Source of the DNA: Piezodorus guildinii
Taxonomy: Eukaryota; Arthropoda; Insecta; Hemiptera; Pentatomidae
Reading direction: 5' to 3'
DNA: 64,000 nt
NCBI GenBank assembly: GCA_023052935.1
Contig: CM041292.1
Coordinates: 107,811,906 to 107,875,905 of the forward strand
The translations under genes and the position numbers were made by a program. Shown one piece after another: positions 22,791-34,374 of this stretch. Within the stretch, counting starts at the first letter, position 1; the number at the start of each line of letters is the position of its first letter. The notes beneath the pieces were generated by a model, which made no database searches, was not told the DNA's origin, and saw only the letters and a program-made list of their open reading frames with translations.

Positions 22791-23379
22791 TTTTATGCCA
22801 GATTTGCAACATTTTAAGTGAACATTTATGATTTAAAATTTATGATACAATCGAAATTAATTTATCGCTCTACCATCCCATTGATTGTTGTAGCAAAGAT
22901 TTTCTACAAAACCTTTTGCTTTTTCTTTTTTTAGTACTCAGAGGCTTAGGAAAAAAAAAAAAAAATAGTAAGAAACAAACTAGAAGGTGAACCCTATCAC
23001 CTGAACTATTACTTAAATTGTTATTAATCTCCAGGAGGTACGTTAAAGAGATGTAACTCCTTAAAATGCATAATTGCAGAAAAAGGAGAACCTTCCAGCA
23101 CTACAGCTTTTAGAAGAGAAAATCAGGGGCTAGGAAAAGCAAATTTAGTAAATGCATATTAAAAAAAAAACATATACCTCAGTTCGGAAAGTAAGTTGTG
23201 CGATGAAAGCGTTTTATGAATGTTGAAATTGAAAAATGGTGTATGAATGAAGTCTGAAATCACTATTACCATTACTTATTGAAGCAGAATGTAATATCAT
23301 CAAATTTTAATTTCTATTTAAAAGTTTTAATTTCTGAGCCAGTCAGAAACCATACTTTTTTTTCAGAAACAATTCTTTA
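22791..23379. other. No feature recognised
   Basis: AT-rich, with an A run at 22950-22965. Confidence 0.55.
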
Positions 23380-23630
23380 TCAGTCCAATTTAGGACATTT
23401 TTAATAGTGAAAAGTACAACATTCACACAATCTATACAAAACAATAAATTTATAAAATAATAATACAATGTACATATACACCAAACAGAATCAATAAGAA
23501 TATATACAAAAGTCACTCATACCTATATACAATTCTCAAGCATACAGCACATGAGTGGAGAATCTAGCCAATGCTAGAACTCCAATATACGTGTTACAAG
23601 AAGTCTCGAGGCCACTGCCGTAAAAAGCAT
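23380..23630 (-). mobile_element. Jockey-like LINE 3' end fragment
   Basis: Minus strand begins ACGGCAGTGGCCTCGAGACT (the RQWPRD codons of the S1 C-terminus) and continues with GTAACACG..GGAGTTCTAGCATTG and UTR-like TGTATATAGG sequence as in S1 copies. The protein part is limited to about seven codons. Confidence 0.75.
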
Positions 23631-23779
23631 ACTATGGCATATAATTAATTTTAGAAGTTTTCAAGTTATTTCAGAATTCGTATATAAAATATAGTATTCA
23701 TTTGGTGTGTTTACCTGTTGAAACAATATTTTTTTGTTCCATACTCTTATTATGCACGAAAATTATTTCTTTAATAATA

Positions 23780-24085
23780 TATCACGTAGAGTCGCACCAG
23801 ACACCTATATCGGTTAGCCCAATGAATGAATATTAAGGCTAACCTTCGGCCTTTGAGTGCTATTTTCAGTTAAAGGCTCTAGCCGACCATAAATAATTCA
23901 TCTTATGTTCGCAATGTCTGGGATGAGTCAACCTTAGTGACGGCAAACTCTAGCCAGCTTGGCAATATCAACGTCAGATATTGACCGCCCCTTTCGGTGT
24001 ATTGTGTTGAGAATATTTTAACATACAAAACACTTTTACCACAGTAACAATCTGGTGAGCGCAACACAAAAACCCCAAAACGTTT
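23780..24085. repeat. Unclassified GC-richer segment with hairpin and U1-like terminal block
   Basis: Includes an exact 8-bp inverted repeat GGTTAGCC (23812-23819) / GGCTAACC (23837-23844), a smaller GGCTCTAGCC palindrome, and at its right end CAATCTGGTGAGCGCAACAC (24052-24071). The reverse complement of this last block matches the 3' terminal block of U1 at 49708-49735. It could be a distinct non-autonomous element that shares a terminus with U1 (inference). Confidence 0.4.
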
Positions 24086-24835
24086 GTAAAAAATATTAAT
24101 ATTTAAAAACCATAAAGAAAATTTTTTTTTTAGATTAAATAATAAAATAATATAAAGGCTTATTTACGAGTCACTCAAGCTTATGAGCGTTTCGTCACTC
24201 CTTATTACTAGTGACGACTTCGTTTTTCAGATAATATATTTTCAAAAATATTTAGCAATACAACGGTTTATTAAAAGTCTAATCACTATACCGATTCCGT
24301 TTGTTCTCATTTCAAATTTAAGTAAATAAAGGAATATAAAATAAAAAGTTATTTAACTGGTAAACCTAATCTCATAAATAAAATTGAGAAATGAACTTTA
24401 TAATTGGCTGCCAAGAATCTATTTTTTAGGAGTGACGTAAATAAGCTGGCAGAATATAGCAGCATGTATTTTATACTGAAGGAATCGTGTTGTAATCCCG
24501 GATTGACACACATTTTCTTGTCAAAACATTATTGTGTTTGGTCAGGAGGGAACTTATAAAAAAAAAAATTGGCTTTAGTATTTCTCCCTGACTTGGAAAA
24601 AAAATAGATCATTGATATGTCTATCTATAATTTACTGTTTTTTCAGCCAGAGAGAAATCGAGTTTGATTGATAAGTTATAGGAGGTAAATAAATAAACAA
24701 TCTACTAAAAAAAATTATTCTTAATCATTTAGATACATTTAGACATTGGTAACGTTTTTCATTTAAATCAATGTAGTCCCTAAATGGTCTACCGTATCTA
24801 AAGGATCTGTCCTAGCGACAACTGTAATATAACAA
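24086..24835. other. No feature recognised
   Basis: AT-rich DNA, no recognisable genes or repeats. Confidence 0.55.
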
Positions 24836-25006
24836 AAAAGGAGATGGCCCCGAGACCTTCTAGTTTAGAATATTTTTAGAGTGCTTCCAGTGGGAAGCTT
24901 CTCTACATGTGTTTCCTGCCTTTTTATATTCCATCCCAATTTACTTGTTGTATTCCATTATACAGTTGTAAATTTCGATAAATAAATAAAAAATAAAATA
25001 AAAATA
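24836..25006 (+). mobile_element. Jockey-like LINE, group S2, 3' UTR fragment
   Basis: Starts with AGGAGATGGCCCCGAGACCT, encoding RRWPRDLLV then TTTAG. It continues GAGTGCTTCCAGTGGGAAGC and CAGTTGTAAATTTCGATAAA with an A-rich tail. Matches 37810-37936 closely. Confidence 0.85.
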
Positions 25007-25167
25007 TATAACAAAAAATATTTTCCTTAATATTTCTGTCGTCAAAATTTTGATATGAGTAACACAAATAGAGATAGAACGTGTAAAAAATAACAACGCC
25101 AACACTAGAAAGATTGAGGACAAACTTGATTTTTTTTGTTTAACAAATTATAGCTCCTAAACAGAGT

Positions 25168-25750
25168 TTTTTAAATAGATATATTACAATTTGTTTCAAA
25201 ATTAACAATAGTAATAGTGATATGAGACCACATTCATACAATATTTACAGCAAACAATGAGGAAGTCGAATTACATAAAAATAGAAAAAAAAAATCATAT
25301 ATATACACAAAAAAAAACCTATAATTGAAATAAATACAAAGTTGACAAATAAATGAATACCATACACACAATCATTACTATATACAATATCCACTTGTGA
25401 AGGTAAAAGCAGAATACAAGAGATCCCTGCGCCTCTCTTTCAACCGCGTCACTGGTATGAGCCAGTGGAGGACGAGTTAGGGCACAATAGCCACAAACAT
25501 ACAGTACATGTCAGAACTCCAGTATAAATGTTTAAAAAACGTCTTGTGGCCACTGCCGTTTCTATCTTTGAGGAGGCTTCTAGGGGAGAGTGGAGATGGA
25601 TAGGGATTGTGCTAGAGGGTTAGGATGATGTATAATGTTTAGATTGAATTTGGAAAATTTGGATGGTACCAGATCTAGAACAAATGGAATATTAAGGTCG
25701 AGGTGTTAGGTTATAGTATAATAAGGAGGATTAACTATTGTTCCGATGAC
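25168..25750 (-). pseudogene. Jockey-like LINE, group S1, 3' end
   Basis: Minus strand from about 25750 encodes a degraded C-terminus (IVNPPYY.. TLTPRP..VPFVLDLVPSKFSKFNL-like, then LLKDRNGSGHKT in shifted frames) and continues into the S1 UTR with CTGGAGTTCTGACATGTACT and the CACCAGTGA..GAGAGGCGCAGGGATCTCTT block. The tail lies at 25168-25175. Damage in this copy is heavier than at 14791-17398. Confidence 0.8.
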
Positions 25751-26461
25751 TAGTAGGTTCTAGCGACAAATGTTATATACGGAAATAACTTTAACTTGAA
25801 TTTTAATGCAAGCAACGCCTAAGAGATTTTTTCGACACAGAACTTGTCAATAAAGACCCAACACTTAATAAATGTAGCATCACGTGCATGTAACATGTAA
25901 ACATAAATTCATTTAAATATAGCTTCTTAACAGTAAGTAGGTCCTGGCGAAAAATGTGATATTCTGCACTACATTTGTGAACTTGTAACTATCTTAAAAT
26001 TTTCGATTCGAGCAGCAATAACAGACATAGAGCGGGTCCAAATCAATGGTGAAAAAAAGAGTTACACAATGAAAGTTAGAGCCCCTAGCCAAAAGACATA
26101 TGCATGTCAAAAAAATTGCTTAAGTGGAACAAAATTCAGGAATATGTGCAATTCTTTAAGACACAAAAGACAGAAAGGAAAAAAAATGAAGTAATTAGAG
26201 GCTAAGGAGACTAGATATTCTGGGCAGAACGGCTCCTAACTGCAATCCTTTGACGAAAATTGCACGACATCATCGCAATGGCACACGCATCCCTGCACCC
26301 GAGGACAATGGCTAACCAACCCTGGAAAAAATAATGCACTCCTTGCCGCAGCTACTGCAATTCAATTCCAACTGTCTGGAAAGATTGCTATCTCGGTCAT
26401 TATTGCCTTTAAACGCCTTAACCATATGAAGTTATGGATACTCCTATTCGTTTCAAGTGTT
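25751..26461. other. No clear feature
   Basis: A GTAGGTYCTRGCGA-type motif recurs at 25752-25770 and 25933-25950 and weakly at 24810, suggesting an old duplicated repeat. The GC-richer patch 26220-26420 has no recognised content. Confidence 0.4.
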
Positions 26462-27320
26462 TTTTGTTTTCAAAATTTATTTATTGATATTTACACATAC
26501 AATTATAAACAAAACAACTAATAAAAAAAAAACAACAACAACTAGTAAATGGGAAAAAGTAACAATTGGCTTGATAAACTCTTATGAAGAAGCTACACAG
26601 CGGTAGCACTTCATTGTTTATTTCATTAACAGGTCTCGAGGCCACCGTCTTTTCAGGCACCTCAGAGGATTATTGGGAATATATGGAGATGGGAGGATAC
26701 TAGCGAGTTTGAGTGATCTGGTAGTTTGGAATGAAAGGAAGTATATCTAATTCTAGCAAAGTCTGCAACTAATGGAATATTCAGGTCTTTATGCATAGTT
26801 TTATTGGTGGCAAAATCAGGAGCATTTAGGATCTTTTGGAAGATTTTAGATTGGAATGATTGAATGCGGAAGAAATTTGATGGTTTCGTGGATCCCCATA
26901 GATCAATACCATATGTCCAAATAAGTCTAATAAACGCTTTATAAATTAGTTTTTTGTAGTAGATGGGATTTTTTGAGTGTTTAAGTTAGTAAATATTGTA
27001 ACAATCTGTATCTGCGAGCAGTTTCTTGTCTTTTCAGTTTAGTGTGAGGATTCTAAATAAGACTTGTCAGGATGGAGTCCTAGCGGATCTGTTCAACAGA
27101 GATTAGTGGGATGTTGCGAAAGGATAGAGTGGGACAGGAAGTCATAGGATAGCGAAGAAGGGTAAAAGTGATTTGATGGCATTGATTTTAATTCTTCTTT
27201 TCTGACACCAATCTTCAATGGATTCGATGTGTGACTGAAGGTTTTGTGAGGCAACAGTGTTATCAGCATACGTAGTGAGGACAGTGCTAGGATCGATAGG
27301 GACATAATTTTCAAAAGGTA
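26462..27320 (-). pseudogene. Jockey-like LINE, group S2, RT motif C to 3' end
   Basis: Minus strand from 27314 reads VPIDPSTVLTTYADNTVASQ, then IESIEDWCQKRRIKINAIKS. This is the RT motif C region with YADN in place of YADD, so the second catalytic Asp is lost. Further on come LESSH..TEKTRN and a HSNLKSSKRS / FATNKTMHKDLNIPLVADF region, then RLKRRWPRDLL at about 26640. The UTR carries a GAAGTGCTACCGCTGTGTAG block. Several frameshifts and stops are present. It is the longest S2 copy in the window. Confidence 0.85.
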
Positions 27321-29439
27321 ATTTTATATTGTGAAAATGATCATTAGTCGAATTTGACTATTAGTTATTTTAATTTAGAACTTTGATCCAGCTTGGAATC
27401 AGGTAAAATTCATAAGCCAAAAAAAAAAAAAAAAATGTTACCACTACAACATATGACGAGTCTTGTTTTCAGTTCATAGTTGAGATCCGTGCTGTTTCTA
27501 GACCAAGGCTGAACGATGAGGTGACGGATGATCCACGGCTGGTATAACAGCATAATTAGTAACTCTGCGACAGGAGGTTTCGAATTAATATTTCAGTACT
27601 GTACCGAATGAACTGCCTCCTTTTCTAAAATGTATAACATTTCATGGATTTTTGAAATGGTATTACACTATTCAGTAGCTCTCACTAATCGTGCTCGTAG
27701 GGATGCCTTATTAAAATTTAAAGTGGAACCAACACCAACTCGAAACATTTTCATGAAAAGTATTTGATGCCACGAATATTCGGATACAGTGTTCATTAAC
27801 CATTGTAAGTAGAAAAAGGTTTATAGAGTCCACACAAGTTATGACTGTTATTGTGTTACAGTCATGTCAACGAGGTAGGTCTTTCTATACACAGGAGAGC
27901 CTTTTTGATTTTTCTTTACTTAACGTTCTTTTCAACTCTAAGTAAGGCAAAAAAGGTGCGTTATCCAACCTATTCTATCACAGCTGATAGGTCAATATTC
28001 ATTCCATGGAAACGCCACGAAATGCAAATCCTGCCCATGCCGAATTAGAACCATCCTATTTTTGTTAGCGTTGTCGAAGAAGCAGCTGGGACCGAAACTG
28101 TTTTCCCAAAGCCCATTTTTTAATTATTAAAATGTCTAACGACTTATCAACTAATATAACTATGTTTTATCAACTTAACTAATTACCTCATACAACTAAC
28201 AAACGTAAAATTGTTTGAAAATGTATCTGACATTATAATGCAATCTTTTAAAACAAGTTAGGTATTCTAAATAATAGGTTTCTAAGAATTTTCAATCATA
28301 TTTCCCAATTGCGTAGAAGATCATTCGGGATTTGGTCATCAAAAGCAATTAGATAAGTAAAAACCTAATTTATTGTTAAATGGATAAATTAATTAAATAT
28401 AAATTAAATTAATCAACAGTAAATTAAGTTTCTAATTAACTAAGTATTTTTGATGACGCGCATCGAATGAACTTCTCCTCAGTATCCACATTTAGTCAAC
28501 CATCCTTACATCATATTTTTTTTTATAATGATAAAGCATGTAAAATTACATCATTTCTCGTTTATGTTCCATTCAAATAATAAGAAAAGTAGGCTATTTC
28601 GGATGCTTTTTCTGCTATCTTAATCGGTTTTCTTTCATTGCTTTGGTAGACCAATTATTCTTTCGCAATATGTATAACTTCCAAATGGAAATTTATTTGG
28701 ATATTATGAGTATTATGTACTACAGCTAAAAATAGTATATCATTGATGTGAAAGAAATTTTGATCATCTGGATGGAACTCCAGATAATGTAATTGGAATG
28801 GCATTAAGACTTTTAAGAAAATTTTATTTTACTTATGATGCATAAATAAGAACTTAAAGTGCGATTCGCATAACTTCTGAGCAATCTTGAATTCCAAAGA
28901 AATTGTATTGGAGTGTGGTAAAGGTCTATATTCTGTAGGAAATAGGCATTGAGAATGTACCCATTAATGTAGGTTATATGGTGATTTTATAGTCGTTGGA
29001 TATTAATAAAATACTAAGTGTTACAAGCGATATTTGCTAGATATGAAATGGAGTAGGGCATAACCACTAGGCTTGTCACGACCTATAAACCCCAATTTTC
29101 ACTCTATCATTATTGTTTTATAACATAAAAGCAGGTTATAAAGCTTAATTTTTAGTATTCAATTAATAGTAACATCTGCGTCTATGTTATATGCCATGTA
29201 TTATCATCTAAAAAGATTAGGCATAATAGTCGGGAATGGCGAAGGATGAGGTTGGAGAAACTCTTTCTTGGTGGATTTCCATTTATTTCTATAAAACAAT
29301 AAAACAAAATAAAATAAAAAAAATAAAAAATAAAACAATAAAAAAAAGTTTTATAAAACGAATGGAGTATATTCATAAAATTCATTAACTCATAATTTTA
29401 AATGTTTAGTATTATAAAACCGATTATAGAAAAGTAAGT
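27321..29439. other. No feature recognised
   Basis: AT-rich, with an A run at 27420-27436. A 65-codon frame at 27851-28048 shows no known domain. Confidence 0.5.
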
Positions 29440-29735
29440 TTTTTATTTATTTATTTTTTTTTTTTTTTGGATAGTGGAATATTTTACCATATTAAGAAAA
29501 TTTCTTTTTTCATTTTAAAATGAATCATGTATCTAATAACCTTAAGAAACAGTTAAGGAAGCATTACAATATAAATATGATTACATTATTTTATTTATTT
29601 TTTATTTTTGCTTGAATTGTGGAATATTTTACTGTATTAAGGAAATTTCTTTTTACATTTTAAAATGAAAAATCTATCTAACGAATATAAGCAATTGGCT
29701 AAGAAGCATAAGCATATGATATGATAACATTTTTT
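29440..29735. repeat. Tandem duplication, period 145
   Basis: Two diverged copies of a segment containing GTGGAATATTTTAC (29474 and 29619), AAATTTCTTTTT and CATTTTAAAATGAA. The distance between matching points is 145 bases. Confidence 0.75.
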
Positions 29736-30136
29736 TATTTTCACTTGCCGATTTTTGATCACTCAAGATAAGAGAACAAGTATTATATAACATAAAAGTC
29801 TCTTATGGGGTGAGATAAAAACAGCATGAAGTTAAGTGATGGTTTTGAATAATGATTGTTGTATTATTTTATCTAAAATAAATATTTCAATTGGAACTAA
29901 ATGTTTTTTTAAAATTTATTTATTATTTTATTTTTTTAAATCCATTGCAATTGTACATAGTATTAATAACCTAATAATCCTCAATAACACATGAAGGGTA
30001 TTGGGTTCAGTACGTATAGAGATTCGAACTGTTTCACGACCTACAGCCGTGTAAGAAGTTATTACGTATTACATCAGGTAAATACTAATTAAGGTTTAAC
30101 CATAAATATAAATAAATACAAATAACTAGAAACAAC
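29736..30136. other. No feature recognised
   Basis: AT-rich DNA leading up to the SINE. Confidence 0.5.
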
Positions 30137-30375
30137 TTAAGATCTAACCCGCAGGTGGTCCTAGGATTTTTTAATGGAAGTAAAAAATCCTTAGTTATGC
30201 GGTCCTTCGGAGGGACGTTAAAAGGTGATCCCAAGCCTGTGCGATGTCAGGTACTCGTTAAAGATCCCTATCCTAATAAAATCAGGATAGACAAAATTTA
30301 GGACTCCCACTGTAGCATCGTCCGATTAGCCATAGTAGCATAAAGTGACGTTAATTAAATAAACAAACCAACTAC
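30137..30375 (+). mobile_element. tRNA-derived SINE, 5'-truncated
   Basis: Begins inside the tRNA-like head just after the B box (AACCCGCAGGTGGTCCTAGG) and runs through AAAAATCCTTAGTTATGCGG, GGAGGGACGTT, GCCTGTGCGATGTCAGG and GTAGCATCGTCCGATTAGCC to a TAAATAAA tail. Over 85 percent of positions look the same as in 34090-34363 by eye. Confidence 0.88.
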
Positions 30376-30796
30376 TTGAGCAAATACCTAACGATAGCAT
30401 AGTAGAAATCTAGCAACAAAAAAAATGAATATTTTTCTTTAATTTATTTCTAATAGAGATGTAAATAAAAGTTGCATACTTGCGTGTAACTAAGTGTTCG
30501 TGTTTTTCGCTTAGATTGTAAGCATCTATAGACAAATGCCTAAAATTGCATGAATAGCAGTTCACATATTTAAACTTGAGCAAGTCTACTGCAGTTTGAT
30601 CTTAGTTCTTCGTTGACTACATAGAGATACATTTTAGGTAATTTTTTTAAGTCATTTAATGATTATATACAGACTATAATTATTCAATCCTTTAGTATAT
30701 ATTTTGATAATGATGGAGTTATTGGTGACCGTTGATAATATATTATGAAGAACTCAATGAGAATATCCCAAAAAGACTTTTTGGTCAGAGTCAACC

Positions 30797-30832
30797 CTGA
30801 TGAAGGCCCACGATGTAGGGCGAAACGTCGGC
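30797..30832 (+). other. Hairpin-GAAACG motif, strong copy
   Basis: CTGATGA (30797-30803), AG, an exact 4-bp stem GCCC (30806-30809) / GGGC (30818-30821) with an 8-base loop, then GAAAC (30822-30826) and GTCGGC. Bases CC before CTGATGA could pair with GG after GTC, a 2-bp stem I in a hammerhead reading. Confidence 0.65.
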
Positions 30833-31150
30833 ACACAAGTAAAATAAGTTTGTAATAAGATGACCAACTTCCACATCATATATTTTTTTAAAAGAAAATT
30901 ATAAATTTTATATCGTTTTTAGTTTATCAATGTCATGCTTTTAGCGACACCATTTGTAATTATCCCATTTTCTTTTTTTTTCTTTGTGTAAATCAAAGTT
31001 ATGATTTTTTTTGAAAATTTTGTGAATTTTTAAACAACTTGGGTCATTTCTCGAAAAATATACTTTAATGTCGTTTCATTATAATCTTCAATCAACACAG
31101 TATCTTTCATTTTCTAATGTTATAACGCAGAATGAAACCGAATTACCTTT

Positions 31151-31205
<55 letters not shown>

Positions 31206-32289
31206 ATTTTTGAATAGTTGTTTAATGATTTTCTTTTTGGTAATATTATTTTTTATTGTTTGTTGAGTATTTTTTAAAATTAAGTTGGTACATGGTGCAT
31301 TACATATCAGTTTACATTACAATAATTATTATTATTTTAATAAATAACATGTAATGTGATTATTAAAAAAAATAAATACCAATAATTGGCCTTTGGTCTG
31401 AAGGAGGATGTAGTAAAATAAATAATTTTTGAGAATGAAACTCTAGTCGAATACGGATAATAGAAGATAATTATTTTTATTATGCACTATCGCTATTATC
31501 AGTTACACGAGCACGGAGATAAAGGAATGGCTTTGACCCGACCTCAACGAATGCACTTCCTACTCCGCTCTGCATTGTTCGCTTCAACCTTCAATCTAGG
31601 TTGCATTACACTACCCTTTCAGATATTCTCTCAACAGTGACTCGCTTCAACTGATAATTATTGGTTTCATCAACATCACACTAATTATTTTAGGATTAGG
31701 GATTCCCAGAGTCTCTCTCCATTTTAAATATATTCGTCGACAAAAAACCTGTATAGAAGATACAAGGAAAAGTAGTATATTTTCATTTCATATTATATAA
31801 TTTATGTAATAATTCGTATATAAAAAAAAAAAAAAAACACGTGTTTAAGCCATATTTAGTTCAACAACTTCAAGGATAAGGTTAGTGAGTTTATTTAAAT
31901 ATTCGAATGAATTTTATAATAAAAAATAAAAAGACAAAATATGCTGCAAAATTACTTGCCACTTTTAAAATGTAAGCAACCTTGTGTTTATTTCAGGATA
32001 CACGAGGCTACCAGCTACATAACGTCCCCACTTACAAATCTTACGTCACTAATAAATAAGCTTTTATTTAATGAAATGATCTCTGTAAAGTGGGTACCCA
32101 AAACAGAAAAACGTGACAGGTGAGCGTGATTTTACACGGCCTAATTGACTCATTGCACGGACCTTAACCTAGAAACTATACGAATCTATATGTACTAAAA
32201 TCAAGACCCTTCTTGTGATGTACAGATTTTTATTTTTTTCATGTATTTGGGTTGAAAAGTCGTCTTTTAATAAAAACGTAGCTTAATTT
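30833..32289. other. Mostly nothing recognised; microsatellite inside
   Basis: Contains the TA/TG tract listed separately and a GC-richer patch at 31500-31700 with no recognised content. Confidence 0.5.
31157..31206. repeat. (TA)n-(TG)n compound microsatellite
   Basis: About 13 TA units followed by 10 or so GT units. Confidence 0.93.
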
Positions 32290-33305
32290 TGGTTTTCAGA
32301 TTATCAATAATGAAGCTTTTTAAAAAGTATGTCACCTCCTCAACATTTGAGGTCTTACGTTTTAATACTCAAAGAACGCGAATAAAAAAAAAATCGGTCT
32401 ATCCGCCGTTAGCAGCTTTTGTTTCTACCATTGATTTGAAATTCGGCACAAACCTAAAAGGTCATCTGATGATGATTATAACATCTCGAGGTTAATACTA
32501 GCCGATAAGTTTTTTAATGACGGCTGATTTAAAATGTATTATTCAATAACTCAGTTTTTTTAAGATAGAAAACAAATATATAAGCCTTCAGAATTGGAAC
32601 ACCGGGATAATTATAAAAAAAAAAAAGAGATAAAAAGCAGAAATTTTACCTAGATATACGCCTATAACTTAGTTATTTCTACGAATATTAATTAATATTG
32701 ATTATTTAGCAATGTAATGGGGGGAGCCCGTGGCTGAGTGGTTAGCGCGCTAGCCTGCCACGCTGAAGTTCTGAGTTCGAATCCCATCCCCAGGAGGACT
32801 TTCTTCAAGCATACAAATAAATGAGGATTCACTCACAATCTCCCCCGGGTATGTGGGACCCGTCAGCTAATTGATAGCCACCCACAAAAATAGGCGTAGG
32901 GAGTGATGACCCTACCCTATAAAATATCATCGAGTATCGCGGTGTGGAATATAAATCATACCGCGCGGCCAAGGGCCTCCAAGGCCTGTCGCGGCCAACC
33001 GAAATTTAGTAATGTTCGATAGAGATTTAAATACCCTACTAAACAAAAAAGTTATCATTGAAATTGGCCAGGAATAGCGGAGGTATACATAAAATTTTGA
33101 ACTTATAGGCCATTTTCCTTAAATATAAACTGACAGTGTACTGGTTCGTTTTTCTTAATCCCTTTAATTGATTTATTGCATATAAGTTAATTATTGCCTG
33201 AATAGCTACATAAATCTCAATACCACAATACGATTATTTGAAAATAATAATAATCCATTGTGTAATTATTTGCAGCTTTTTTATTTATTTTTAAGGAACA
33301 AATAT
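32290..33305 (+). repeat. Unclassified repeat family U2, copy with nested SINE
   Basis: Starts AATAATGAAGCTTT..., has TTTGAGGTCTTACGTTTTAA, a CCGCCGTTAGCAGC block, AGATGG-like and TCAATAACTCAGTTTTTTTA, and ends GTGTAATTATTTGCAGCTTT at 33258-33280. Both ends and the order match 57960-58860, and the start matches 44925-45140. It is interrupted at 32716-33003 by a tRNA-Ser-like SINE, so U2 is older. No conserved frame. Confidence 0.65.
32716..33003 (+). mobile_element. tRNA-Ser-like SINE with target-site duplication
   Basis: The head GGAGCCCGTGGCTGAGTGG then TTAGCGCGC and GAGTTCGAATCCC has a clear pol III A box (TGGCTGAGTGG) and B box (GTTCGAATCC), in the style of a serine-type tRNA. The acceptor stem does not close and a 200-base body follows (CCCCGGGTATGTGGGACCCG, CGCGGTGTGGAATA, CCGCGCGGCCAAGGGCC), so this is a SINE, not a tRNA gene. 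Flanks carry an 11/12-bp duplication ATTTAG(C/T)AATGT (32704-32715 and 33004-33015). It is unrelated in body to the SINE at 34090. Confidence 0.83.
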
Positions 33306-34078
33306 TTTGGATATTATCACAAATCTATTTTTCAGGATTTGAGTGTTTGTTTTAAAAGTTCTCGAACCGTTTTTTTTTTTCATCTTGAAGAACAATGTAA
33401 TGTTGCTTACAGCTTCCGAAGGTACTGGAGAAGAACCTCGAAAGAGGTAGGAGACTTGAAGGCTAACTACACGTGGCTGTAATTGCAACAATTTAACAGA
33501 CACGTTCGGAGCGGGCAAAGTTCATCGTCCCACGGCTCCTCATATAATGATCTTTCGCTACCAGCCTTTGCCCGTCATCTAAAGGTCTTAGAACATTCAA
33601 TCTTAACAGCTTCAATCTCCAACTACCAATTATCTTCGGCCATCGATGACGCTATGTGTTAATTTTAATGTACTAAGCAAGCATATAATATACTGTTAAG
33701 TCCTGCTTATTTCGAAATAAATGTATTTTGTGAAAAGTAATAAGACTTTATGGATAGTTCTCTATGAAAACGTAGTGTTAAAAAAATAGAGTACAGCCAA
33801 GGCCACACCCTCCCCTAAAGATTGTTAGGTGTATATAAACATGAAATGACATACCTATACAATTGAATCACTCTTTATAATAACAATAACAATAATTATG
33901 TTTTTTATAATGTTTAATGTTTTTCCACTATATAATACTCGTACATCACCAACCATATACACTAACCTAACAATGTAAACAAAAAATGTAAAACAAATGA
34001 TTGTTAAAATAATAATTATTATGACGTGTCAATAATAACTATTAAATAACTATTACAAACTATAGAATAATTGATAAT
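33306..34078. other. No feature recognised
   Basis: Includes a GC-richer patch 33410-33660 (GCTTCCGAAGGTACTGGAG ... CATCGATGACGC) without recognised motifs. Confidence 0.5.
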
Positions 34079-34089
34079 AATTAATAATA

Positions 34090-34363
34090 GGGATCACCTG
34101 CAGCAGAGTGGCTTGCATAACAGCCTTGTATGCCAAAGGTCACGGGTTCAAACCCGCAGGTGGTTCTAGGATTTTTTTAATGGGAGTAAAAAATCCTTCG
34201 GAGGGGACGTTAAGAGGTGGTCCCGAGCCTGTGCGTTGTCAGGTATTCGTTAAAGATCCCTATCTTAACAAAACCGGGATAGGCAAAATTTAGAACTCCC
34301 ACTATAGCATCGTCCGATTAGCCATAGTAGCATAAAGTGACTTTAAATAAATAAACAATAAGC
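34090..34363 (+). mobile_element. tRNA-derived SINE, reference full-length copy
   Basis: 274 bases. The head GGGATCACCTGCAGCAGAGT, GGCTTGCATAACAGCC, and GGTCACGGGTTCAAACCC carries A-box-like and perfect B-box sequences. Body and tail as in the copies at 5718, 21718 and 30137. An exact 11-bp target duplication AATTAATAATA flanks it (34079-34089 and 34364-34374), so this copy inserted by itself and has both ends. The 3' end is TAAATAAATAAAC. The partner LINE is not evident from the tail. Confidence 0.92.
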
Positions 34364-34374
34364 AATTAATAATA

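Noticed and set aside
32721..32795. Possible functional tRNA-Ser gene
   Set aside because: A and B boxes are good but the acceptor stem does not pair, a 200-base body follows, and a target duplication surrounds the whole unit: it is a SINE.
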